From contig WPIO01000007.1 in assembly GCA_009760855.2 (NCBI GenBank), forward strand, positions 9,539,501-9,603,500: a stretch of DNA of 64,000 nt, given 5' to 3'. Positions 54,191 through 64,000 of the stretch are shown here, one piece after another. A program made the position numbers and the translations under genes. Position 1 is the first letter of the stretch; every line of letters begins with the position of its first letter. The stretch comes from Cristatella mucedo. Taxonomy: Eukaryota; Bryozoa; Phylactolaemata; Cristatellidae. The notes beneath the pieces are model-generated. The model was not told the DNA's origin and did not search any database. It worked only from the letters and a program-made list of their open reading frames with translations.

Positions 54191-57100
54191 GGCAGACTTT
54201 TGCAGCCGGCGCTGAGTGTTGCTTAGCGATCGCTGCTCGCCACCAGCCGAACTGCAAGTTCAACTCGAATGCTTGGCCCAGAGGTTTTTGTAGTCACGAA
54301 GTTCGTGCCCACCTGTTCCTCTTGCGAGCCGATGCCTTCAGATCGTTCGGCAGGCGCTGTACCCAAGAGTCCCCGAGCATCTGGGTATGTTCAGTCGAAT
54401 GAACTAGCATGCCTTGTAATAGGCTTGGTCTCGGGGCGAATTTGGCCGTGCTGGCCATCCATCTCCGACTTGTGCTCCATGGCCGGTTTCAATTAACCTT
54501 AACCTGGTTGGTGGGAGCAAGTGCGTGAACGATTTGCAGTGAGCAATTGTCAAATTTCGATTTGCAGTGAGCACCGGCCGAATCCATCGACCAAGCTCCT
54601 GAGAGTTCGGTTGATGGGCTGTAGCCTTGATGAAGCTCGGAAATGTGGCACTGTCCTGTCCTGTAGCAGTCAAAATAGCAGGCTCTTGAGTACTGAGGGG
54701 GGCTGTTTCGGGAGTGGTCACTCCAGCTGTTCCACTGTTAACCACGGGTGAGGGAGCAGCAACCTCCCCCCTCTCACAGCAGTAGGACAATCAAGTCCTT
54801 GCCTTGGAGGCATCCCATCCTTACACTCTATTTTGGCCCCACCTCTTTAAAGCTTCAGGCCATTTTTGTGTGAGTGCCTGTGCCGAAGGGTCTTCTTTGG
54901 TAGTCTGCCTTGGTAATCTGCCCTGGACCTGAGACGCATTGGTCATCTGCAAGATGTAAGGGTGTGCCATGTGACTCAACTGCTCTCGAAGGCTTAGTGG
55001 TTTACCCGTGAATGGTCCTCGGTGCCATGCTGTGCACTTCAAGAGCCGTTCCCCACTTGCCGGCCACGGCCTGTCCTGTCTAGAACTGTTTTAACCGATT
55101 GCATGATTGAGCGCCCCTCAATTAAAGGAGCAGCATTTGTTTGGTCAGGCATCTTGCCCGGGAGCATGGGCTCTTGTAGTCCTCGGTCCCTTATTAGTTG
55201 CCTGACTCTGGTGTGGCAGTCGAATAAAAGCTGGCTGAAGTTTCGCAATGAGCGACTTCCCTATTGCTGCCGACTGCCAGCTCTGGTACATCATCAGTTG
55301 TGGCCTCTATATTGGAGCTCCCATGCAGGTCCATCTGCTCCGGCCCCCTGTCCGGTACTCTCCCTGTCCCTGGGACTGCCTGCTGTCTAGCCACTGCTTC
55401 AGCCGGCCTTACCAGCTGCCGGAAGCCTGTGTGCTGCCTGGCACAGAGCTCAGGCAAGACAGAGCTGCCTTGCTCAGGTCAAGTGTGCAGGTCAAGTGAG
55501 AAGTGCCTACAAGCAGGAAGATGGGAGTGAGAAGGAGGCATTGGCATCCAGGCTGCAGTTTTCCTTGAGCTCTTTTTCGAACCAGCCCATTGTACACCAG
55601 CCATTGTACACACAGTTTCCTCTGGATCGTGTTTCTGTATCTGCATCGGGCTGACACCACCTCACCTCCTTAGCCAGCCTCTGGCTGACTGCTTTGACTA
55701 GCTGCCAACCTGCCTCGAGACCCAGTCCGGAACCCCTGTATGCTGGCCCACCCAAAATTTAAGGTTCAGCTGTGCTATCAAGTCTTGGTCTGGGCTAGCT
55801 GCTGCCCTGGTTGGCCGAGTCATCATGCTCCATTTTAATTGGCATTCCTGGTGTGTCCTGAGTGCTAGCAGCCAGCCGGATCGTTGGGTCGAACAGTTTT
55901 GCAGGTGACACTTGTTTGAGAGTCAGGGAGGGGCATGGGTGGGGGGGTCAGATCGGCTTCGGACGACGGCGCCCACTCCTATCTCTGCTCTCTCTCAGGT
56001 TTGGCATATCTGCTTTTGCCAGGTCTTTCTCTGCCTGCATCCCTGCATCAAGCAGGTCTTGGATTGCCCTTAATAATCCCCCTCTGAAGACCCTCCTAGG
56101 ATCTGCATCGGTCGATTCCAGCTGGGTCGGCCGCTGGTTCGTTTTGGAACAACTCCATTCTGATCGCTGTTGCTTTGGCGGCCTGTTGATGCTGCCTGCT
56201 GTTGATTGCACAGCTCGACCGAATCGCAAGATAGGTGTAACTATACTAACTGTACGATCAGAGGGGTCTGGCTGTAGAACAAGCAGGTCTGGTCTGTATT
56301 TACTGCTCGGCTCGCTGCAACAATGCATTTGTCAATTTACGACTCTTTGCAAACGAAATTGCATGCTTCCCGAATGGTTACAACGAAGGCTGTTGTGTTG
56401 TATAGTTGTTGGATGCTAGGCATAAACTAATTCTCAGTGAGTCATATCGATTAGAAGCTTAAAATGTCGGTGACTTTGTAATCGCTCACTGATGGGCCAT
56501 ACCCGACTGACCGTTTGAGGCATGCAAGGCTATTTTTTGTAAGCTGTCCTGGAGTTTGGGAGATCGTAGTTGGGCAATGTCTGCACAGTGAGCTAGCTGC
56601 CTGTGCGAGCATGCAGAATTCTCTCCGTTTTCTCACATGGTCATCAAGCCCTATGCACTGGGGCTGAATGTGACATGTTTCTTTTTTCCGCACTGTTGAC
56701 TGGCTCTGATAAATGGAATTAGGAAGGTGATTACTGGTGCGTGTTGGTTCGGTTTTCAAAACTTCGGTGTTTTCAAGATCTATATTGCTCTTTCTTAATC
56801 ACAGACTGTATGCTCAACTAGCAATGCCTGCCACTTGGCTGCAGTTCGAAAATGAGTCTTTGTTGCATCTTCAGGTTTTAAATAAGTCGCGAGTTATTTT
56901 ACTGAGAGAAAAGGAGGTGAAGAGTAAAAGTGCATTAAACGTGTTCCGCGTTATGCAAACGTTAAGTTCCTCGTTATCCTGTTTGGATCGAGAAATTAGT
57001 TTGACGTGTTGCATTCGGATGTAGCCATATTGCTGTCCTTATCTAGCTTGAAATTGGCAGTAGCAGTGAGGCAGCAAGCCGGTGGCACTTGCAACTGGAA

Positions 57101-57399
57101 CAAACGTTAAATAGTGCACGGCATGCATCTTCCTTTAAAAATGGTAATACTGTAATTGCGTCCGAGTGCCAGTGACTGTTGTGGCTGCACTGAGGTAACA
57201 ACAAAAGCAGAGCAGCCGTCATGTAGCTGCTCGGCTTCAGCGAATGACAATGGCTAGCTCATGTTAATTCCTCAAAACCATAAAGAAAAAGCAGATATTA
57301 TGCTCTTCTGAGTTGTTTATAGTCCACTGAAAGCCCAGGCAGCTTCTGGTGAACTAGCCAACAATATTTCAGGTGATTGAAGAGCATGCTACCACTTGC
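54191..57399. other. Unassigned; degraded coding-like frames on minus strand
   Basis: Between 56.33 and 54.40 kb the minus strand has consecutive short frames with protein-like composition, such as FRGGLLRAIQDLLDAGMQAE, NFSQLLFDCHTRVRQLIRDR and ATGQDSATFPSFIKATAHQP. They are separated by stops. This would suit a decayed retroelement gag/ORF1, but no diagnostic motif is present. From 56.4 to 57.4 kb nothing is recognised. Confidence 0.3.
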
Positions 57400-57500
57400 C
57401 ATTCGATCAGGCTCCCTTTACAGCATACGGTATGTAAAGTGCTTAGAAAGACATTAAGTTCTCCGATGGTGCTATACAAATGTTATTATATAAAGAATAA
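57400..57500 (+). mobile_element. LINE-B 3' tail
   Basis: AAAGTGCTTAGAAAGACATT then AAGTTCTCCGATGGTGCTAT and an ATTAT end. Confidence 0.7.
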
Positions 57501-57689
57501 CGAATATTATATAAATATAGAATATTATTTAAAGAAAAATAATTAGGATATTTGGTGCAAGTAATTTTTTAGTGTGGAAGTAGCGCCATAGGGCAGTTAA
57601 AGGAAGTGCCAGAATTAGCAGCCGGAGGGCCATCACAGTCGTTGCACACCTGCGCTTCTTAATATGCTTGTAGTTCATTGAGCATGCTA

Positions 57690-57805
57690 CCGCTAACCAT
57701 TTGATCATGCTTCCTTTACAGCAGATAAGTGCCTAGAAAGAGACTGAGTTCTCTGAGGGTGCTATAACAAATATGTTATCACTATTATTATTATTATTAT
57801 TATTG
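57690..57805 (+). mobile_element. LINE-B 3' tail
   Basis: AAGTGCCTAGAAAGAGACTG, AGTTCTCTGAGGGTGC and (ATT)n at 57,783-57,804. Confidence 0.75.
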
Positions 57806-59062
57806 CTCCATCACTTGCTTGTGGTTGGTAGCCTGGCCTTCACACAATCTTGCTGTCCGTGCTTACCTACATCTCAATGGTAAGTCCAGCTGAGTCTGCT
57901 CCTTTCTGTGTTGTAACTACACACCAAGTATCTGTTAGTATGGTGCTGCTGTCAGCACGTTTGAATGTGTGTGAACGTTTAAATGCCGTTGTATGATTTG
58001 CATGGGCCTGCCGAGGTGAAAACCTGTCAACGTTGCATGATTTGCAGGGCCGTGGCAATGGGTTGGCCAAACGATGTTGTTTCGCTGAGCATTGCTGTTT
58101 TAGGGCATACATGGGTTTGGCAGCAGAGGTTGGGCTGGTGGGGCAGCGGGAGATTCCTTTTCTTCGAGATCTGCTGAATTTCCAAAGTGAAGCTCGATAG
58201 ATCGGACCCATCTGTTTCCTGAATGCTAGGACCGTGGATAGATAGCCTTTGCTTCTGCTGCTGCTGCTTATAGCAGTACTGGCTGGTAGCCTTCACCCAA
58301 ATTAAGCTCAGCCAGCTGAGTGTCCTCTGATCTTTTTTCGTGACCACAAGGATAAGCCACAAGCTGTGTGTCTCAGGTTCGCTGCCTCCCAGAGCTGCTG
58401 CAACCTATGCCCCAGCGGCTAACCGTGCTGAGCAAGTGGAGATGAGCTGACGATCGTTAATGCGGGCCTCTAAGTTGTATTTCCGAAGCAGCAGTGGTAT
58501 TTCGAAACTCTTTTCACCATGCTCTAGTGTAATGAATGATCTGAAGGCAAGTGTCATAACACCGATAGCAGGCCGGTGTAGTCAACCGTGACACTCCGGA
58601 TGTGATTAGACTGGGGCCTGCTTTGCTGAACAGTGACAAAAGTGTTAGCATATAGCACGAACATTTGCCGACATAATCGACGGATTCATTGCACTGTCGG
58701 CACTGCATTGGAAGGCCCAGCAAGTTCGATTGTTCCGCCAGCCACTCCTCGAGAGTTATTTGTGAAAAATGCCACCAGCGCCTGTTCAACTGCACCCTGA
58801 CAGAGTGCACCAGTTCCAAGCCGCTGGCGATGGCTCACTGTCGGGAAGCTGAACCGAGTGCAAGTCCCCCAAATAGTCATCAGATCGTTGGTGATTTCCC
58901 TGCCATGAATTAAAGCTGTTTCTGAAGCTTAATGTAGGAAGCCGATGTTGATTAGAATGTTAATCGTGGATGGGTTGGTTCAGCCAACCTGCCAAGGACG
59001 CTTCAAAGACCGTGAGGGAATAGCATGCAAACTTTGTTTTTTCTGCCAGTTGTTGTCTATGT

Positions 59063-59063
<1 letters not shown>
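57806..59063. other. Upstream of GALNT-like gene; nothing recognised
   Basis: Short frames only. A plus-strand Cys-rich frame near 58.69 kb (CRHCIGRPSKF, then CEKCHQRLFNC) looks finger-like but has no family match or splice support. Confidence 0.3.

Positions 59064-59120
<57 letters not shown>
59064..59120. repeat. (GT)n microsatellite
   Basis: Pure GT tract about 320 bp upstream of the GALNT-like start codon. Confidence 0.97.
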
Positions 59121-59122
<2 letters not shown>

Positions 59123-59436
59123 TGAGTGCAGGTTACCTGCAAATTATATTTTTTGCTAGGACCTGTAGCCTCTTGCCACAAAATAGTGGTTTCTCGCTGT
59201 GCAAGAACACAGCCGAGGCTGCTCTGGCGAGAGCATTTGAGCGAGAGCTTCATTGAGGTGGCTGCCTTTGAGCATAGCAGCTGCTGCTGATATGCTCCGC
59301 CTGCCAGTATGCTGGCCCGAAGTGCTTGGCTGCCCCCTAGCACAATCACCCGACCTCCTCCCCCTCCTGCCAGCCTTGATGCATTTGGCTGCATTTTGCT
59401 TTTAGGCCTGAGTCGGTATCAGTTGCGCTACGAGCA

Positions 59437-59803
59437 ATGGCTGCGCTCGTGCCCCGGAAACGGACCACGCTGATGCGGCTGGGCGCAGCGGCGCTGGTGT
59501 TCTGGTTCCTGTTCGTACTGTGGGAGCTAAACAGCCAGACGCCCAGGGGCCTGGACAGCGAAAGTATTGCTCGAAGGGACCGGGCGCCGGCTGGTGGCCA
59601 CGAGCACCTGAAGCCTCGATTCGTTCCACCGTCGAACAGCCTCGGCGAAGCAGCAGGCGGCGACGGAGGCGGTGGCGGCCCCCTCGGTGGTGTCGTGCCG
59701 ATGCTCGAGAAACCCTTTCAGATGGTGCTGGATAAGTTCGGAATTAACAATATCCCAGCGCCAAATATCAACAGCCTCAGCACGGTCGACCCGCATGCTC
59801 CCG
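59437..59803 (+). CDS. GALNT: GALNT-like exon 1 (signal anchor and stem)
   Basis: It starts at ATG 59437 (CGAGCAATGGCTG context). It encodes the tail, anchor and stem up to NINSLSTVDPHAP. The donor CCCG|GTGAGC is at 59804-59805. The open frame beyond the donor (ELSSATCRSLAALCAASS) is intron read-through. Confidence 0.85.
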
Positions 59804-61559
59804 GTGAGCTGAGCTCTGCGACCTGCCGCTCGCTGGCAGCTCTGTGCGCTGCCTCCTCGCTGCTGTGTGCGTGACGCTCGGTCTCGTCCAATCAGACAGT
59901 GGCAGCTCGCTCCCAGCTCGGACAGTGGAGACCGCTGCACCGACTCTCACCTAGCTGTAGGTGTGTGGTGCCACTGCTGCTGCGAGAAGATGCAGTAGGG
60001 ATAATTTTGTCTGGGACCCCGACTTCCGGTGTGAACGTCACGCACATATGTTAGCTACCCGAGTGAGACTGATAGTTTGGCATTTCAGCTTGGGTATGTC
60101 TTCGGCTTGTGCAAAGAACCACAGGGCTCTGCCCCGCGTGCGACAGAGCAGCTGGTCGTGCTTGTGCTGCCTAACTGGCAGAGGGAGGAACAAGGGCTAT
60201 CCGGACATTGCTGTTGGGCCCGTTTGAGTGAAGACTGGCCGTGGCATGCTGATGGAGAGTCTAGCTACATCACATGCACATATGCTGCGTGGTGGCTGTT
60301 CCGCCCCCTTTATTTTTGTTCCTGATGGCTCTGCTTGGGCGAATTTTGGCACCCTGTAAAGAAAAACCTGGCCTACTTAGAGTCGTCTCTGAGTTGCCTT
60401 CGCTTTGCTTTGCGATGAGAGCTCAGTAGAGGAGGCAGCTGGCTGTTTGCTTGCCCAACTGACCTATCGGGCCGTGCTTGAGTGTTCCAACTGTGACGTC
60501 ACCATACCTCGCCTGTATGCGTCACTTCCACGACTGCTCGGTACCATTCATTGCATGATCCGGTACCGTTTGCCGGTATGTTTACTGGCCTTTTGTGAGG
60601 TAAAGTTACCGGCAGCAGGCCGTGGCAGCCAGTCAATTATTGAGAAACCGCTGCCACTCGACGAGCACGTGCTCGCCCAGGAGTGGGAGAAGCCACCGCT
60701 GCAGCTCTGCCAGAGCTCACTTAACTAATAGCTGATGAGGGCGATGCAGCATAGATGCTGTCAAACATCGGCTGCCATTTAATGTGCACAAAGTTAGCTT
60801 TGGTCCGGAGGCAGATGTGTGGGGCTACCCAACTTCGGCTGCTTATTCGACCGGGTCGGAATGTGCAGTGGGCGTAACTGGGGGGTCAGGGCCACTGCTC
60901 ACTGCAAGCAGCTCCTCTGCAGCGCTGTGCGCAGCGAGCTAGCATGGCGCTGCATTCGCTCGGCGCACGACAGTTGCAGCGGGTCGGAGCTTGAGCTGTG
61001 ATGGCGGCGGCAGCGTCCTGTGCAGCCGCATGCCACGCCCCTTCAGTTACTTGGTCCTGTTCGACCTGCGGCCTACCTTGTATTTGTCTGTGCTTTGCTG
61101 GCGCGATGGTAAAAGAATTTTTTTTTAAATTGTAAACTTTTAACTCATTCAACGGCCTCATTTAGTGACTGCAGCAGAATCACTGTGGCTTTTGCCCGGC
61201 GCCCTTACAGAGGGCAGCAAGCAATTGCAGGGCACAGGATTTGAACCCTGGACTCGGGTCGCGAAATTCGAGCATCTAAACTGCTTTGCTGAAATATAAT
61301 TTATTAAGCTCTCGTTTCGTCCGTTTGCTATCGTTTGCTTGCTTGCTTGCCTAGCCGGCTTGCTGCTTGCTATGCCCTCTGACCTTGCCATACTGTGTTC
61401 GACAGGGGAGCAGGGACGAGGTATCGACATAAAGAAAGAAGATCTGTCGCCGGAGGAGCGGCAGAAATTCGAGCAGGGCTTTCAGGACAATGCCTTCAAC
61501 CAGTATGCCAGCGACATGATGTCGGTGCACAGAAGCTTGCCAGATGTCAGAGACGTCGA
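59437..61559 (+). CDS. GALNT: Polypeptide GalNAc-transferase family gene, first two coding exons (partial)
   Basis: Exons 59437-59803 and 61406-61559 join in phase (one base plus two bases make a Gly codon) and give 173 residues. The gene continues to the right, with its next donor at 61560. The product is a Golgi type II membrane enzyme that starts mucin-type O-glycosylation by moving GalNAc from UDP-GalNAc to Ser/Thr. Here one sees the short basic cytoplasmic tail (VPRKRTTLMR), a signal anchor at about residues 14-30 (AALVFWFLFVLW), a Gly/Pro-rich stem and the pre-catalytic segment. The latter has the family pattern of F/N/A-S-D/E-M then N/HRSLPDVR (QYASDMMSVHRSLPDVR). The GT1 motif, DxH and ricin-type lectin domain are outside the window, so the subfamily cannot be set. 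Confidence 0.85.
59804..61405 (+). other. GALNT-like intron 1
   Basis: 1.6 kb of GC-moderate sequence with one SINE-related copy; open frames here carry no recognised domain. Confidence 0.6.
61130..61288 (-). mobile_element. Divergent SINE-1-related copy
   Basis: Reverse-oriented ACTCATTCAACGGCCTC, a B-box remnant (AGGATTTGAACCCTGG) and GTCGCGAAATTCGAGC stand in SINE-1 order. It lies about 120 bp before the exon 2 acceptor. Confidence 0.45.
61406..61559 (+). CDS. GALNT: GALNT-like exon 2 (pre-catalytic segment)
   Basis: Acceptor GTGTTCGACAG at 61395-61405, donor CGA|GTAAGT at 61560. It encodes EQGRGIDIKKEDLSPEERQK, then FEQGFQDNAFNQYASDMMSV and HRSLPDVRDV. It ends two bases into a codon. 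Confidence 0.88.
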
Positions 61560-61654
61560 GTAAGTTAATTCTCGATTATTCCTTTGGAATCTGGTCAGTC
61601 GCCTTGGCTTCTCGTGCTCTGTAGTCGCATGCTGTAGCCACGTCGACCACTGTC

Positions 61655-61827
61655 AGGTAGGGTGCACTAGGTAAAGCTGTTGCTCTTCACAACCTCGTTC
61701 GCGAAGTCCTGGGTTCGAATCCTGTGGTAGGGGATTCTTTATCATAGCTGTAAGAAGTGTTGATAGCCGTAGAGGCTCTTCTGTTGCTATACAAAAGAGG
61801 CTTTTATATCAGCTAGTATTTTTTTAG
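61655..61827 (+). mobile_element. SINE-1 copy
   Basis: Head (GTGCACTAGGTAAAGCTGTT), B box (GGTTCGAATCC), then GTTGATAGCCGTAGAGGCTC and an end in ATTTTTTTA. It lies in GALNT-like intron 2. Confidence 0.88.
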
Positions 61828-62014
61828 ATTATCGTGAATGCAGTCGTTATGCAATAAGTGAGTGTTTCCCCAGCCGAATATGTTGTCAAACTTGCTGTCT
61901 CGACTTGCCGTCAAATCGACTGCATTTTCAGCAGCAGAGCTTCCATACAGCAAACTAGTGAAACCCATTGCTGAGGCCTGCTCATCCAACTGTTATGCAG
62001 GGGACATTCGGCCT

Positions 62015-62465
62015 TCTGCCGGCTGATAAACGGATACAGAGTCCAAATTGGCTTGGCTCATTCGTACCTGGTTGCACTGCTGCACCATTTTCAGCCTCCT
62101 CGTGCTCTCAGGTCTTCTTAGAGGCAATGAAGTAGCCATTCCATTATTTCCCTAGACAGGAGCTTTTGCTCTGCATGTCCTTGACTGTATAACTCACCTT
62201 CAAGATTCTTACATGATATCTTCTCTCGTGCTGCCAACTTTGGCAAATCATTTCCGGCTGCTACTTCCATGCTACTCCTCACTACTTCGACTGCCCTCCT
62301 GACTCAGTCATGCTTCTCACCTTCTCTTTGTTGAATGAGATGGAATCTTTTGGCTACCGTGTGCACACCAAAAGCCACCTAGGCTTTCAGTACCCCATAG
62401 AAGACTCTGCAGAGTAACACCCGCTTAGTCTTCGTGACTTTGTGGAGTTTCAGACAGAGATGCGT
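62015..62465 (+). mobile_element. LINE-A 3' fragment
   Basis: CCGGCTGATAAACGGATACA matches the VEQRIQ region. The rest runs to GACTTTGTGGAGTTTCAGAC and a GAGATGCGTATGTA end. Confidence 0.8.
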
Positions 62466-62467
62466 AT

Positions 62468-62640
62468 GTAGGTCACACACGTGGCCCAGTGGTTAAGGTG
62501 CTCGACCCGACCAAGGTCAAGGTGAATACATTTGATTTCCGAGGTAGTGGGCTTAAGTCCCGTGGCATATGTAAAGTCTGAATAGAGATTAAGTTTCCTT
62601 AGGGCACTTTACACATGAATATTATTTATTTATATTTCAT
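62468..62640 (+). mobile_element. SINE-2 copy
   Basis: The A box is clear (GTGGCCCAGTGGTTAAGG), but the B-box region is expanded and degraded (GTGGGCTTAAGTCCCG). The tail ATGTAAAGTCTGAATAGAGA, then AGGGCACTTTACACATGA and ATTATT, copies the LINE-B 3' end. Confidence 0.75.
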
Positions 62641-64000
62641 CCACTGCATGTCTTTCTGACTGCATCTGCCTGTCACATTTTGGGCTTCTTTTTGTCAAAC
62701 TTCGGCAAAAAGTGTTGGCTTCCCTGGAGAGTCTGCTCTGGCCTTGAATCCTTAGGGCAGCTTATTAAGGAAAATTGTCCACATTCTTCCTCTCCATGCC
62801 TCTTCTCATTGCTGTTTTTGCAGTCTCCCATTCCAGGTTCTTGGTCCGAATTGCCGGCCTGCGGTCGGCAATTAGGCCTTTCGTGCCAGCTGTCCAAGCT
62901 GCTGTGCAGGAAAAAGATTGTAGGCCAGACATGCTGAGGTGCTTTCATCTTTAGGGCCGATTGCTGCCGTTCCACCTGTTGGGGAGGAGGGAGGTGTTCA
63001 GTCAATGGTGGTCCAGTCCCTTGGACATGCGATAAAACATTGGTGAAGGCAAGTGGCCTGCACCAATTAAGTCACTAAATATAGATGCCTGGGTGGTCTA
63101 ACCTCAACCCCCCCCCACCCGACCTGAGCCACTGTAGGGTCTCCTGTGACAGCTCTAATCAATTCAAAGATAGCTTTGGTGCCCAGAGGAGAGTTGCACA
63201 TGCCAGCATTACTTCCTGTGTCAAGATGGTGTACTGTGTACTTGCCAGTGCCATCTCGACAGCCCTTGTGCATGGCGTGCATGCCAAAAAAAGGTAAAAG
63301 GCACTTTCAGGTGCAGCTAGTGCTGAAGTCAGCACTAAGGGGTGCATCAGCTGCTGCTGCTGCTGACGACCATATCAAGCTCAAGCTAATAACTGCTGCA
63401 GTTCAAGTCCTTGATGTTAAGCCTTCGATTACTTAAATGACTGGCAGCGCTAGTGGTTGATTTGTGCATGCCGAAGCTCGGTTCCCATTTTCGCAGAGCA
63501 GCTGCTTGAGATGTTCACTGGTATGAGCATGCAGCCTGATCCGAAAAGGCTTCGTGCCTCTGCACAGGCTGCTGCTGCTGCTCGAGGCTTTGCACGTTCT
63601 CTCTTGACTCTGTGTCCTGCTTCTGTGTCGAGTTGTCATCCAGTGGGTCTGGCTTGTGAAGTGGCTCAACCTGCATGAGCACGATAATCGTGCCATCGCC
63701 ATTGTGGCCATTATAGTATAGGCCGGCTGGCAGGGCTCCACTTCGCGAGCATTCGCGTGTGCAAAGAGACCAGCTTATGGACGAGGAAGCTGCGGAGCAT
63801 GCGAGTTGCCGAAGGGTGGGCTAATGGGGCTAAGCCAACCTAAAGTTGGACCGATCTGCTCGGGGGCGTTTCAGATGGCTTGCTGCCCGGCACGCCTCTT
63901 TTGCCTCGTATCTCCCTCCTGCAAGTTCAAGGTTTCCCCCAGCTCTGCATGGTCCTGGATAGACTGCCACGAGTGTCGTTTATCGAGTTTCGTTTATCGC
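62641..64000 (+). other. GALNT-like intron 2; no exon recognised
   Basis: No frame resembles the GALNT catalytic domain. (CTG)n-like clusters lie near 63,350 and 63,570. The gene must continue beyond the window. Confidence 0.5.

Noticed and set aside
55862-56419. 185-codon plus-strand frame
   Set aside because: Composition is poor in charged residues, and the opposite frame looks more protein-like. No motif or splice sites.
59804-59874. GALNT-like exon 1 read to the first stop at 59,872-59,874
   Set aside because: A good donor at 59,804 and phase-matched joining to exon 2 show this is intron.
63085-63741. Frames near the right edge as GALNT exon 3
   Set aside because: None resembles the catalytic domain start, and there are no suitable acceptor and phase.

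Overview
This window is a stretch of animal nuclear genome. It has multi-exon genes with GT-AG introns, long introns, abundant microsatellites and many interleaved non-LTR retrotransposons, tRNA-derived SINEs and DNA-transposon remnants. Both confidently named genes belong to metazoan families: a FAM185A homologue and a polypeptide GalNAc-transferase. The species cannot be fixed from sequence alone. The L2/CR1-like LINEs and the repeat content suggest an invertebrate or early-branching animal.

Layout. At 0.1-0.3 kb there is a probable 3'-terminal plus-strand exon encoding a hydrophobic C-terminal tail, preceded by a (CTG)n tract. From 1.4 to 3.1 kb lie LINE remnants. A GC-rich, CpG-dense domain runs from about 4.3 to 10.3 kb. 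Its minus strand carries coding-looking segments that may form one transcription-regulator gene: a PLDLS-type CtBP motif at 9.4 kb, a single C2H2 finger at 6.9 kb and a helix-turn-helix-like segment at 4.5 kb. From 10.7 to 26.9 kb there are mostly LINE fragments, a hAT-like MITE, and 4.4 kb (15.5-19.9 kb) in which I recognise nothing.

The best-resolved gene lies on the minus strand from 48,315 down to 27,500. It has seven exons whose splice sites and phases all agree and encodes 371 residues of a FAM185A-like adhesin/DUF4097-type repeat protein with a mitochondrial-type N-terminus. Its introns carry a broken Tc1/mariner copy, a TA-flanked MITE that keeps a transposase C-terminus, SINEs, and LINE-A and LINE-B copies. 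From 49.9 to 54.2 kb there is a nested LINE-B complex: a LINE in a LINE, itself hit by a SINE and by a 71-bp LINE tail. From 59.4 kb to the window end lie the first two coding exons of a GALNT-family gene on the plus strand; its catalytic domain is outside the window.

Two LINE families recur. LINE-A ends in a short ATACATTACATTA-like tail. LINE-B ends in an AGCGCC-tract followed by (ATT)n. Two SINE groups recur. SINE-1 has a tRNA-like head and its own conserved tail. SINE-2 has a tRNA-like head fused to a tail closely matching the LINE-B 3' end. All family assignments are from reading the sequence; no database search was run.
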